Below, piece after piece: positions 35,370-43,269 of a stretch of 64,000 nucleotides of DNA. The notes under the pieces are model-generated. The model did no database searches. It worked only from the letters and a program-made list of their open reading frames with translations, and had not been told where the DNA came from. This DNA comes from Bacteroidetes bacterium 2013_40CM_41_45 (GTDB lineage Bacteria > Bacteroidota > Bacteroidia > AKYH767-A > 2013-40CM-41-45), in contig NGFH01000004.1 in assembly GCA_002215675.1 (NCBI GenBank), positions 310,001 to 374,000 on the forward strand. Reading direction: 5' to 3'. Each line of letters opens with the position of its first letter. Within the stretch, counting starts at the first letter, position 1. Position numbers and translations under genes: made by a program.

Positions 35370-36161
35370 CTAATGAGAAAAGATTTTTAATTCATTATTT
35401 CCGGTCAGGAACAACCGGTTCTGCTCTACGCGGGCTGCCGTAAGCGAGTCGTTTACAGGCAAACCGGCTTTTTGTTCTGCCAGTGTTTTAAAATTGTAAG
35501 TGTAAAATGCACCGTTGCTCACGTAATATAGCTCATCTTCTGTTGCCTGCATGTAATAAACATTTTTTACCGGGTAGGTTTTGAAATAAGTTCCGTACTG
35601 GTCGAAAAATAAAATACCTAAATCGGGGTCAGACATCAAAAGAAATTTTCCTCCTTCCGTCATAAATCGCGGATTGATTTCTTTTCCGATGAGCTGAGGT
35701 ATATTCCCGCTTTCGCGTGTCACCTGCAGGTTTAAATCAACTTTTTTCAATTTAAAATCCTGGCGGTCGTAAACCCAGATACTGTAGTCAACTTTTGAAT
35801 TACAGATAAGCACCGGTTGTTCAATGCCTATTCCGCGAAGCTGTATGGTGGATTGAAGGACCAGTTTCGAGCTAAGAATATTGATTTGAGCAAAGTCGGG
35901 ATAAAATGCAAGGAGCTTCAGAGGGTTTTGAGCATCAACATATGCAAGCCGCCCCAGGTTTTTTTCATCGTAGTGATTCAGAGGACTGCCGTTATTATCA
36001 AATTGCAACAACAGGTTTTCGCTTACAACATATGCACTGCCGAGGTTGTCAGTTGTAAAAGCAGAGATTTCTGTAAATGGAATTTGTTTTACCAGCTGCC
36101 ACTCACCCGTAAAGGAAGTGAGGATAAAAAAAGTTAAAACGTATAAAAATATTTTTTTCAC
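35370..36161 (-). CDS. Hypothetical exported beta-propeller-like protein
   Basis: 263 aa from a GTG start. A signal peptide covers about 1-19 (ending TSFTG). The body consists of repeated beta stretches (for example AFTTDNLGSAYVVSENLLLQFDNNG, GGKFLLMSDPDLGILFFDQYG, LYYVSNGAFYTYNF) like blades of a small propeller. I know no function. The start lies 2 bp after the GH3-family stop codon, so the two genes are almost certainly translated from one mRNA. No lipobox. Confidence 0.72.
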   Translation of the reverse strand: MKKIFLYVLTFFILTSFTGEWQLVKQIPFTEISAFTTDNLGSAYVVSENLLLQFDNNGSPLNHYDEKNLGRLAYVDAQNPLKLLAFYPDFAQINILSSKLVLQSTIQLRGIGIEQPVLICNSKVDYSIWVYDRQDFKLKKVDLNLQVTRESGNIPQLIGKEINPRFMTEGGKFLLMSDPDLGILFFDQYGTYFKTYPVKNVYYMQATEDELYYVSNGAFYTYNFKTLAEQKAGLPVNDSLTAARVEQNRLFLTGNNELKIFSH

Positions 36162-36163
36162 GA

Positions 36164-37678
36164 CTATACGTTCACCGTTGCAAGGATTTCATCCACAATG
36201 CTCCTGTCGTTGCTCAGGCGCGGAACTTTATGCTGTCCTCCTAATTTTCCCTTTGACCTGAGCCAGTGGAAAAAAGTATCCTGCGGCAACAGCCGGATAA
36301 TGGGTTTTCTCAGCGCCATATCATTATATCTCTTCGCCTCGTAATCGGAGTTGAGCGACTTGAGCGCATTGTCGAGCACCTCGGAAAAAAACTCCAGGCT
36401 CACAGGGGGTTTTTCAAATTCAATGAGCCACTCATGTGCGCCTTTTTCATTGCCGGAAAAATAAACAGGGGCAACCGTATAATCCTTTATGGATGAACCG
36501 GTTTTTTCGCATGCAATACGCACAGCATTTTCGGCATTATCAATAATAACCTCTTCTCCAAAAGCATTGATGAAAAGCTTTGTGCGCCCTGTAATTTTTA
36601 TTCTGAAAGGAGAGAGGGAAGTGAATTTAACAGTGTCTCCAATCATATAACGCCACAATCCTGCGTTGGTAGAAATAACAAGCGCATAATTTTTTTCCAT
36701 CTCAACATCCTCCAGTCCCAGCGCTTTTGGGTTTTCTTTTCCTATTTCTTCCATCGGAATAAACTCATAAAAAATTCCGTAGTCAAGCATCAGCAGCATC
36801 TCGTTCAGGTCTTCCGTATCCTGGATGCCAAAAAAACCTTCAGAAGCGTTGTATGTTTCGAGGTAATGCATGTTGCCGGACGGAATGAGGCGATGAAATT
36901 GCTCTCGGTAGGGAACAAAACTCACAGCCCCGTGAATAAACAACTCGAGATTTGGCCATACTTCAGTAAGATTATTTTTTCCTGTTATTTCCAGAATGCG
37001 CTTGGCAAGCACCACTGCCCAGGTAGGAACTCCTGAAATATTAGTAACGTTTTCCTGCGCTGTTGTGCGAGCCATCATTTCAATTTTTTCTTCCCACTTT
37101 TCCATGAGGGCAATGCTGATATCCGGTGTTCGTATAAAATCAGCCCATAGCGGAATGTTTTGAAGAAGGATTGCTGAAATGTCGCCATAGAACGATTCGT
37201 TGCTGAGAGAATTAATATGATTGCTTCCGCCCAGCGTAAGTCCTTTGCCGGTAAAAATTTTTGTCTCGGGATGATTGTTGCAATAAATAGAAAGCAAGTC
37301 TTTCGCTCCTTTAAAGTGGCAATCCTCAATGGCTTCATAGCTTACAGGAATAAACTTGCTTTTATCGCTCGTAGTGCCCGATGATTTTGCAAACCATTTT
37401 ATTTCGCTGGACCAAAGAATATTTTGCTCTCCGCTCATCAGCCGTTGGATATCCGGCTTCAATGAATCGTAATCCTGCAATGGAACTCTGTTCCGGTAAT
37501 CCTGAACCGTCTTTATGGAATGATAGTCGTACTTTTTTCCCCACTCCGTATTTTGTGCCGATGAAATAAGTTTCTGAAAAACATCCTGCTGCACCTCATG
37601 CGGATACTTCACAAAAAGTTCTATCTGGTGAATTCTTTTTTTCATCCACCACGACAGAAGGGAGTTCAACAGAGGCAT
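36164..37678 (-). CDS. GH3 family acyl-adenylate-forming protein
   Basis: 504 aa. Fits the GH3 fold, first known from plant enzymes that join amino acids to auxin or jasmonate: NTEWGKKYDYHSIKTVQDYRNRVPLQDYD near the start, FAKSSGTTSDKSKFIPVS as the nucleotide-binding P-loop-like motif, YNASEGFFGIQ, YEFIPMEE and LWRYMIGDTVKF. The substrates of bacterial members are largely unknown. It is followed 2 bp later by a small exported protein and preceded by a heptamer hairpin and fabD. Confidence 0.87.
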   Translation of the reverse strand: MPLLNSLLSWWMKKRIHQIELFVKYPHEVQQDVFQKLISSAQNTEWGKKYDYHSIKTVQDYRNRVPLQDYDSLKPDIQRLMSGEQNILWSSEIKWFAKSSGTTSDKSKFIPVSYEAIEDCHFKGAKDLLSIYCNNHPETKIFTGKGLTLGGSNHINSLSNESFYGDISAILLQNIPLWADFIRTPDISIALMEKWEEKIEMMARTTAQENVTNISGVPTWAVVLAKRILEITGKNNLTEVWPNLELFIHGAVSFVPYREQFHRLIPSGNMHYLETYNASEGFFGIQDTEDLNEMLLMLDYGIFYEFIPMEEIGKENPKALGLEDVEMEKNYALVISTNAGLWRYMIGDTVKFTSLSPFRIKITGRTKLFINAFGEEVIIDNAENAVRIACEKTGSSIKDYTVAPVYFSGNEKGAHEWLIEFEKPPVSLEFFSEVLDNALKSLNSDYEAKRYNDMALRKPIIRLLPQDTFFHWLRSKGKLGGQHKVPRLSNDRSIVDEILATVNV

Positions 37679-37685
37679 ATCTGAA

Positions 37686-37768
37686 ATTGAAAATTGAAAA
37701 TTAATAATTAATAATTAATGGTTGTGAATGCTTTGTTTTCATTCTCAATTCTCAATTCTCAATTTTAA
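37686..37768. repeat. Two-armed heptamer hairpin (ATTGAAA / ATTCTCA)
   Basis: Left arm 37686-37720: ATTGAAA twice, ATTAATA twice, ATTAATG. Right arm 37741-37768: ATTCTCA three times, then ATTTTAA. The right arm read in reverse complement gives TGAGAAT units that resemble the left arm. It fills the GH3-fabD gap and includes the fabD stop codon. Confidence 0.75.
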
Positions 37769-38649
37769 AAATTTATTGCTTCAGCATCCTTATTTATCTT
37801 CTTCACCAATCCTTGTAAAACCTTTCCGGGGCCGACTTCGATAAATGTTTTTGCCCCGTTAGCAATCATGTTTTGTATGGTTTGTGTCCACCGTACCGGA
37901 GCAGTGAGCTGCGCAATCAGGTTCTTTTTAATTTCTTCTATATCCGTAACACCTTTAGCGGTTACATTTTGATAAATGGGACAAACGGGTTTTTGGAAAG
38001 CCGTGGACTGAATGGCTTTTTCCAGTTCGGCGCGGGCAGGCTCCATCAATGGAGAGTGAAATGCACCGCCAACGTTCAGCACAACAGCACGCTTTGCCCC
38101 GGCTGCCTTCATTTTTTCACAGGCAATGTTTATTCCGTTGATTGTGCCGGAAATCACAATTTGCCCCGGGCAGTTGTAATTTGCAGCCACAACAATTTCG
38201 CCCTGTGCGGAAACTTCAGCGCAGATTCTTTCCACCACCTCATCGTCCAGCATTAGTATTGCCGCCATCGTTGAAGGGTTTATTTCGCAGGCATGCTGCA
38301 TAGCATCGGCTCTTTTCTTTACAAGCATGAGTCCGTCTTCGAACGTAAGCGATTTAGAAGCAACAAGAGCAGAAAATTCTCCGAGTGAATGCCCTGCAGT
38401 CATATCCGGATGAAATTCTGAAGCACGTACAGTTGCAAGAACTACGGAGTGCAAAAAAATTGCCGGCTGGGTTACGCGCGTTTGTTTCAAATCCTCCTCT
38501 GTTCCGTTGAACATTACATCGGTGATACGGAAGCCAAGAAGAGAATTTGACTTTTCAAAAAGTTCTTTTGCCCGCGGAGAACTGTCGTAAAGTTCTTTGC
38601 CCATGCCGGGAAACTGTGAGCCCTGCCCGGGGAAGATGTATGCTTTCAT
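37765..38649 (-). CDS. fabD: ACP S-malonyltransferase
   Basis: 294 aa. Moves malonyl from CoA to acyl carrier protein in fatty acid synthesis. Motifs: FPGQGSQFPGMGKELYD at the start, GHSLGEFSALV with nucleophile S88, GGAFHSPLM with the catalytic His near 199, and the substrate-binding Arg region in the RADAMQ stretch. Full length. A TACATTTG box lies upstream and a heptamer hairpin reaches its stop codon. No other fab genes are adjacent. Confidence 0.96.
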   Translation of the reverse strand: MKAYIFPGQGSQFPGMGKELYDSSPRAKELFEKSNSLLGFRITDVMFNGTEEDLKQTRVTQPAIFLHSVVLATVRASEFHPDMTAGHSLGEFSALVASKSLTFEDGLMLVKKRADAMQHACEINPSTMAAILMLDDEVVERICAEVSAQGEIVVAANYNCPGQIVISGTINGINIACEKMKAAGAKRAVVLNVGGAFHSPLMEPARAELEKAIQSTAFQKPVCPIYQNVTAKGVTDIEEIKKNLIAQLTAPVRWTQTIQNMIANGAKTFIEVGPGKVLQGLVKKINKDAEAINF

Positions 38650-38680
38650 AAGTGCGAGGTAGGGAGTTGGGGTTCGGAGA

Positions 38681-38688
38681 CAAATGTA
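38681..38688 (-). promoter_or_regulatory. -7 promoter box TACATTTG (fabD)
   Basis: TAnnTTTG match on the minus strand, about 31 bp before the fabD ATG. Between them are degenerate G-rich 7-bp-spaced units. Confidence 0.4.
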
Positions 38689-38702
38689 TAATGTCTGTCG
38701 AT

Positions 38703-38990
38703 TTACTTCTTCTTCTCAAACCACCGGGCAATAAAAAATTTTCTTCTCCCGGTATTCCAGCGGTCGGCTTCTTTGGCGCTTTGTTTCATTCGCTTGCGCA
38801 CTTCTTTGGTCTGGATGGCTTTGTGCATTTTGCGCCCTTCAATCTCCGCTTTCTTTTCATTCATCGCCTGTTCCTGCTTTTTGTCATCAGCTTTCTTCTG
38901 CGCTTTCGTTGCCTTAGGGCTTTCCTGCGCCAATGCAAAAACAGGAAGAAACAGCATAAGAGCAAATATTTTTATCCAAGCTTTTTTCAT
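38703..38990 (-). CDS. Small basic exported protein
   Basis: 95 aa from the ATG at 38990; a start at 39068 would run through a promoter box and repeat sequence. A signal peptide covers about 1-20 (ending ALAQ). The mature part is highly charged, rich in Lys and Glu (AQKKADDKKQEQAMNEKKAE), probably helical, and ends in RRKFFIARWFEKKK. Similar small Lys-rich exported proteins are common in this phylum; the function is unknown. Confidence 0.7.
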   Translation of the reverse strand: MKKAWIKIFALMLFLPVFALAQESPKATKAQKKADDKKQEQAMNEKKAEIEGRKMHKAIQTKEVRKRMKQSAKEADRWNTGRRKFFIARWFEKKK

Positions 38991-39006
38991 TTCTGTAATT
39001 CTAATA

Positions 39007-39014
39007 CAAAAGTA
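39007..39014 (-). promoter_or_regulatory. -7 promoter box TACTTTTG
   Basis: TAnnTTTG match on the minus strand, 16 bp before the ATG at 38990. It supports that start. Confidence 0.4.
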
Positions 39015-39025
39015 CGGCATAACCT

Positions 39026-39100
39026 CCTTCGGTCGCCATAGGCTTGCCGAAGGCGATGCAAACTTCAAACTCCAAACCTCAAACCCCTAACGCTAAACCG
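39026..39100. repeat. Palindrome plus heptamer array before sucC
   Basis: CCTTCGG (39026) and CCGAAGG (39047) form a 7-bp inverted repeat. It is followed by six 7-bp units at 39059-39100: CAAACTT, CAAACTC, CAAACCT, CAAACCC, CTAACGC, TAAACCG. The array lies between divergent genes, close to the sucC start. Confidence 0.65.
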
Positions 39101-39135
39101 ATTCTTTTTATTTTAGCCCGATAATTTAAACCGAC

Positions 39136-40338
39136 ATGAATATTCACGAATACCAGGGAAAAGAAATTTTACAGCGTTTTGGTGTGGCAGTGCAAGAGGG
39201 TATTGTTGCCGAAACTCCGGAGCAGGCAGTTGATGCAGCAAAAAAACTTCAGCAGAAAACAGGAACACAGTGGTGGGTAGTTAAGGCGCAGATTCATGCA
39301 GGAGGAAGGGGTAAGGGCGGAGGCGTAAAGCTTGCCAAATCTCTCGATGAGGTAAAAGAAAAGGCCGGCAACATCATCGGCATGCAGCTGGTTACTCCGC
39401 AGACGGGCGCGCATGGAAAAAAAGTTCACAAGGTTTTGATTGCGCAGGATGTGTATTACCCGGGAGCAAATCCAACCAAAGAATTTTACATGAGTGTTTT
39501 GCTTAACCGGCAGACCGGGCGTAATATAATCATGTATTCTACCGAGGGTGGAATGGACATTGAGCACGTTGCAGCAACCACACCGCATCTTATTTTCAAA
39601 GAAGAAATAAATCCTTCTGTGGGATTGCAGCCGTACCAGGCGAGGAAGATTGCTTTTAATCTTGGTGTTTCGGGAAATGCTTTTAAAGAGATGACAAAAT
39701 TTGTTTCATCGCTTTACCGCGCTTATGTTGAAACCGATTCATCGCTGTTTGAAATTAACCCGGTGCTGAAAACATCGGACGATAAAATTCTTGCGGTAGA
39801 TGCTAAAGTAAATCTCGATGACAACGCTCTTGACCGTCATCCCGATTACAAGGCGTTGCGTGACCTGAATGAAGAGGACCCCACAGAAGTGGAAGCAAGT
39901 GAGCACAACCTCAACTATGTGAAGCTGGATGGCAACGTGGGCTGCATGGTGAATGGCGCAGGGCTTGCTATGGCAACGATGGATATTATAAAATTAGCGG
40001 GCGGAGAGCCGGCAAATTTTTTGGATGTGGGCGGAACGGCTAATGCGCAGCGTGTTGAAGCCGCGTTCAGAATTATTTTGAAAGACAAAAATGTAAAAAC
40101 GATTCTCGTAAACATCTTTGGAGGCATTGTCCGTTGCGACAGGGTGGCGCAGGGAATCATAGATGCTTACAACAGTATTGGCGAGCTTCCGGTGCCGGTT
40201 ATTGTGCGGCTTGAAGGGACGAATGCCAAAGAAGCCAAAGAGCTGATTGATAAATCAGGATTGAAAGTTTACTCTGCAATTCTCTTGAAAGAAGCAGCGG
40301 AACTTGTAACTAAAGTTTTGAAAAAAATAAACGGTTGA
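39136..40338 (+). CDS. sucC: Succinyl-CoA synthetase beta subunit
   Basis: 400 aa, full length. ATP-grasp N-terminal part beginning [19 protein letters not shown], grasp region [17 protein letters not shown], and the C-terminal CoA-ligase part with [17 protein letters not shown] and [16 protein letters not shown]. With the alpha subunit it makes succinyl-CoA or ATP/GTP in the citric acid cycle. sucD is not next to it; hisS follows and overlaps the stop codon instead. Confidence 0.97.
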   Translation: MNIHEYQGKEILQRFGVAVQEGIVAETPEQAVDAAKKLQQKTGTQWWVVKAQIHAGGRGKGGGVKLAKSLDEVKEKAGNIIGMQLVTPQTGAHGKKVHKVLIAQDVYYPGANPTKEFYMSVLLNRQTGRNIIMYSTEGGMDIEHVAATTPHLIFKEEINPSVGLQPYQARKIAFNLGVSGNAFKEMTKFVSSLYRAYVETDSSLFEINPVLKTSDDKILAVDAKVNLDDNALDRHPDYKALRDLNEEDPTEVEASEHNLNYVKLDGNVGCMVNGAGLAMATMDIIKLAGGEPANFLDVGGTANAQRVEAAFRIILKDKNVKTILVNIFGGIVRCDRVAQGIIDAYNSIGELPVPVIVRLEGTNAKEAKELIDKSGLKVYSAILLKEAAELVTKVLKKING

Positions 40339-41714
40339 AACCTTCTATTCCCAAAGGCACACGCGATTTTTCTCCTGCAGAAATGCAGCGGAGGAATTAC
40401 ATTTTTGAAACCATCAAAAGTGTTTTTCTTCTCCACGGATTTCAGCAGATTGAAACACCGGCAATGGAAAATCTTTCTGTGCTGGAAGGAAAATATGGGG
40501 AAGAAGGGGATAAATTGTTGTTTAGGATTTTAAATTCCGGCCCTGTACTTGAACAAATCCGAAATTCGAAATCCGAAATTCGAAATGCAGATGTTACAGA
40601 AAAAGGTTTACGTTACGACCTCACTGTTCCCTTTGCACGTTATGTTGTCCAGCATCGCAACGAAATAACTTTTCCCTTCAAGCGCTTTCAAATACAACAG
40701 GTGTGGAGGGCGGATAGACCGCAGAAGGGAAGGTATAGAGAATTTTACCAATGTGATGCGGATATTATAGGCAGCAATTCACTGCTTAATGAAGTGGAAC
40801 TGATTCAGATTGTTGATAAAGTATTTACTCAATTCAAAATTCCAGTCACCATAAAAGTTAATAATAGAAAAATCTTGCAAGGAATTGCTGAATTATATAA
40901 TCTGAAAGAAAAATTTAAGGATTTTATTATTGTGCTGGATAAGATTGAGAAGATCGGATTAGAAGGTGTGGAGAATGAATTAAAAGAAAAAGGATTAACC
41001 CAAATAAATATTAGGACAGTTTTAATTCGACAGTCGATAGCAAGGGGATTAAAATTTACTGACGGTTCTGATATGGCATTATCAGATATTAATAATGCAT
41101 TCCAAAAATGTGAGTCCGAGGTTGGAATGAAAGGAATCACGGAAGTTGTCGCTATTGCTAACACTGTTTATGAAACAACTGAATTGAAGAATTCAATTGA
41201 ATTCGATATTTCATTGGCACGGGGGCTAGATTACTATACAGGTGCCATCATAGAAGTAAAAGCAAAAGATGTTCAGATAGGAAGTGTTTGTGGTGGCGGG
41301 CGCTATGATGACCTAACAGGGATTTTCGGTTTGCCCAACGTAAGCGGTGTAGGAATTTCCTTTGGCGTTGACCGGATTTATGACGTAATGGAAGAGCTGA
41401 AATTGTTTGATGCGTTGCAGACAGAACAGTCATCAACCGAAATTCTTTTTGTGAATTTCGGGGAAAAGGAAGAAATTTTTTGCCTGAAACTGGTTACCGA
41501 ACTGCGCAGTGCGGGCATTGCCGCTGAGCTTTATCCCGACCGAGACAAAATAAAAAAGCAGATGTCGTATGCCAACGACAGGAAAATTCCTTTCGTAGCT
41601 CTGGTTGGCGAAGAGGAAATGAAATCGGGCAAAGTGAAGCTGAAAGATATGAATTCGGGAGAAGAGAAGTTGGTTGGAAAAGAACAAATCGCAGAGATGA
41701 TTGGAAAAAAATAA
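40335..41714 (+). CDS. hisS: Histidyl-tRNA synthetase
   Basis: 459 aa from a TTG start whose last two bases are the first two of the sucC stop (TTGA). The protein then begins with the canonical [13 protein letters not shown], so TTG is the true start. Class II motifs: motif 2 region [26 protein letters not shown], HisA signatures [15 protein letters not shown] and [13 protein letters not shown], then the anticodon-binding domain. Residues about 75-84 ([10 protein letters not shown]) are encoded by four tandem heptamers. This loop varies in the family, so function should be kept. Confidence 0.97.
   Translation: MKPSIPKGTRDFSPAEMQRRNYIFETIKSVFLLHGFQQIETPAMENLSVLEGKYGEEGDKLLFRILNSGPVLEQIRNSKSEIRNADVTEKGLRYDLTVPFARYVVQHRNEITFPFKRFQIQQVWRADRPQKGRYREFYQCDADIIGSNSLLNEVELIQIVDKVFTQFKIPVTIKVNNRKILQGIAELYNLKEKFKDFIIVLDKIEKIGLEGVENELKEKGLTQINIRTVLIRQSIARGLKFTDGSDMALSDINNAFQKCESEVGMKGITEVVAIANTVYETTELKNSIEFDISLARGLDYYTGAIIEVKAKDVQIGSVCGGGRYDDLTGIFGLPNVSGVGISFGVDRIYDVMEELKLFDALQTEQSSTEILFVNFGEKEEIFCLKLVTELRSAGIAAELYPDRDKIKKQMSYANDRKIPFVALVGEEEMKSGKVKLKDMNSGEEKLVGKEQIAEMIGKK
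40556..40583. repeat. Heptamer array inside hisS
   Basis: AATCCGA, AATTCGA, AATCCGA, AATTCGA: four 7-bp units forming two exact tandem 14-bp copies. The same unit type occurs in the hairpin at 20250-20320. It is in frame and encodes part of a variable loop. Confidence 0.8.
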
Positions 41715-41742
41715 GAAGCGGGAGAGGAGTACGTCAAAAACA

Positions 41743-41774
41743 TTTGTCATTCAGAAAAACTTTCGATATATTTG
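41743..41774 (+). promoter_or_regulatory. Full promoter TTTG-N20-TATATTTG
   Basis: TTTG at 41743-41746 and TATATTTG at 41767-41774, 20 bp apart, the canonical spacing for Bacteroidota. It precedes the PAS sensor gene and overlaps a possible TTG start at 41772, which is therefore rejected. Confidence 0.65.
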
Positions 41775-41792
41775 TGTTTAAGGCTGGCCAAG

Positions 41793-43241
41793 GTGTTTTC
41801 ATTTAAGATAAAATCTTTTAAAAGCTCCGAGAAAAAAATTCTAATCGGGCTGCTTTCCATTCTCACCATTCTTGTTGCCATAACCTTTCTGACGCACCGC
41901 AACAGCAAGCGCGTAATTGCATCGGCCGAAAAAGTAGACCGCTCGCAGGAGATTAAATATCACATAGAACAAGTGCTTACCGAAATAACCGGCATTGAGA
42001 CGGGAGTACGAGGATATGTAATTACGGGAGACATACAATACCTGAAACCCAATAACGATGCAACGGCCGATATTTATGCACACCTTTCCAATCTTAGCCT
42101 CCTGGTGCAGGATGATTCTCTTATGGCAAGCCGCGTTGAAGAGCTGACGGACCTGGCTGACCAGCAAATAGATGTTTCGCGGAATATAATTTTTGCAAGA
42201 ACGAGCAGCGGTGACGCAGAAGCGGTTGAAATGATTAAATCGGGTGAGGGCAAAATTTTAATGGACCAGATAAGGGCGCAGACGGCTTCAATGCTTTGGA
42301 CTGAAGACAAAAAACTTAAAGAGGAAAAGGCCGAAAACCAGAACAGCATCAGGAATTTTAACTGGTCATTTGACGGGCTCATTTTGAAAATCGCCATCTC
42401 GGTGCTCATTGTTTTTTTTGTGCTCAGGTTTTATTTCCGCATGCGTAGAAATGCTGAAGAAGAGCTTAAAGAAAACAAAGAACTTCTGCAGCGCATCATA
42501 GATAATACAACAGCGGTGATTTTTATCAAAGACCTTGAAGGGCGTTATATGCTGGTGAACAACCGCTACGAAAAATTATTCTGCGTCTCGCAGGAAGAGG
42601 TGAAAGGAAAAACCGATTACGATTTTTTTTCTAAAGAAATTGCCGATGTTGTTCGCCTTGATGACATGGAAGTGATAAGGAATAACAAACTTATAGAATT
42701 TGAGGAAAGCGTTCCAAGCAACGGGGCCATGCGGAATTATATTTCTATTAAATTCCCCTTGCATGATGAACATAATAAACCGTATGCAGTATGCGGTATG
42801 GCAACGGATATTACCGAGAGAAAAGAAATTGAAAACCTGCTGCGGCTGCGCAATCATGAAATCCTCGATTTGTTCAACAATGCACCGTGCGGATATCATT
42901 CCATTAATAGAGACGGAACTGTTATTGAAATGAATCAAACCGAGCTGAACTGGCTGGGATATTCAAGAGAAGAAATTATTGGAATAAAAAATATACGCGA
43001 GTTAATTAATTTCGAGAGCGCTATAATTTTCAATACACTTTTTCCTGAGCTCGTATCCGGCCAAACCGAATCCATTCTGGGTGTACAGGTTACTATGAAA
43101 CGCAAAAACGGAACTGAATTTCTTGTGGAAGTGAATGCTATTGCGGTGTATGATGAAGAGGGAAACTTCCGCCATACGCGTTCAAGCACTTTTGACGTTA
43201 CGCACCGCAGGCAGGCTGAGGCAATTATTTTTCAGAATTGA
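41793..43241 (+). CDS. CHASE3-PAS-PAS sensor without an output domain
   Basis: 482 aa from a GTG at 41793, chosen because a TTG at 41772 is part of the -7 box. TM1 is at about 15-35, a CHASE3-like periplasmic domain follows (with TEITGIETGVRGYVITGD), then TM2 near 200. Two PAS domains follow (about 230-350, ending GMATDITERKEIENLL, and about 355-475, ending STFDVTHRRQAEAIIFQN). At the point where a HisKA domain should start, the frame stops. No kinase frame continues in the next 30 bp before the convergent gene. It could be a truncated histidine kinase or a protein acting through a partner. Confidence 0.85.
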   Translation: MFSFKIKSFKSSEKKILIGLLSILTILVAITFLTHRNSKRVIASAEKVDRSQEIKYHIEQVLTEITGIETGVRGYVITGDIQYLKPNNDATADIYAHLSNLSLLVQDDSLMASRVEELTDLADQQIDVSRNIIFARTSSGDAEAVEMIKSGEGKILMDQIRAQTASMLWTEDKKLKEEKAENQNSIRNFNWSFDGLILKIAISVLIVFFVLRFYFRMRRNAEEELKENKELLQRIIDNTTAVIFIKDLEGRYMLVNNRYEKLFCVSQEEVKGKTDYDFFSKEIADVVRLDDMEVIRNNKLIEFEESVPSNGAMRNYISIKFPLHDEHNKPYAVCGMATDITERKEIENLLRLRNHEILDLFNNAPCGYHSINRDGTVIEMNQTELNWLGYSREEIIGIKNIRELINFESAIIFNTLFPELVSGQTESILGVQVTMKRKNGTEFLVEVNAIAVYDEEGNFRHTRSSTFDVTHRRQAEAIIFQN

Positions 43242-43269
43242 TGCAGGAGTCGCGGCGGGCTGTAAACTT

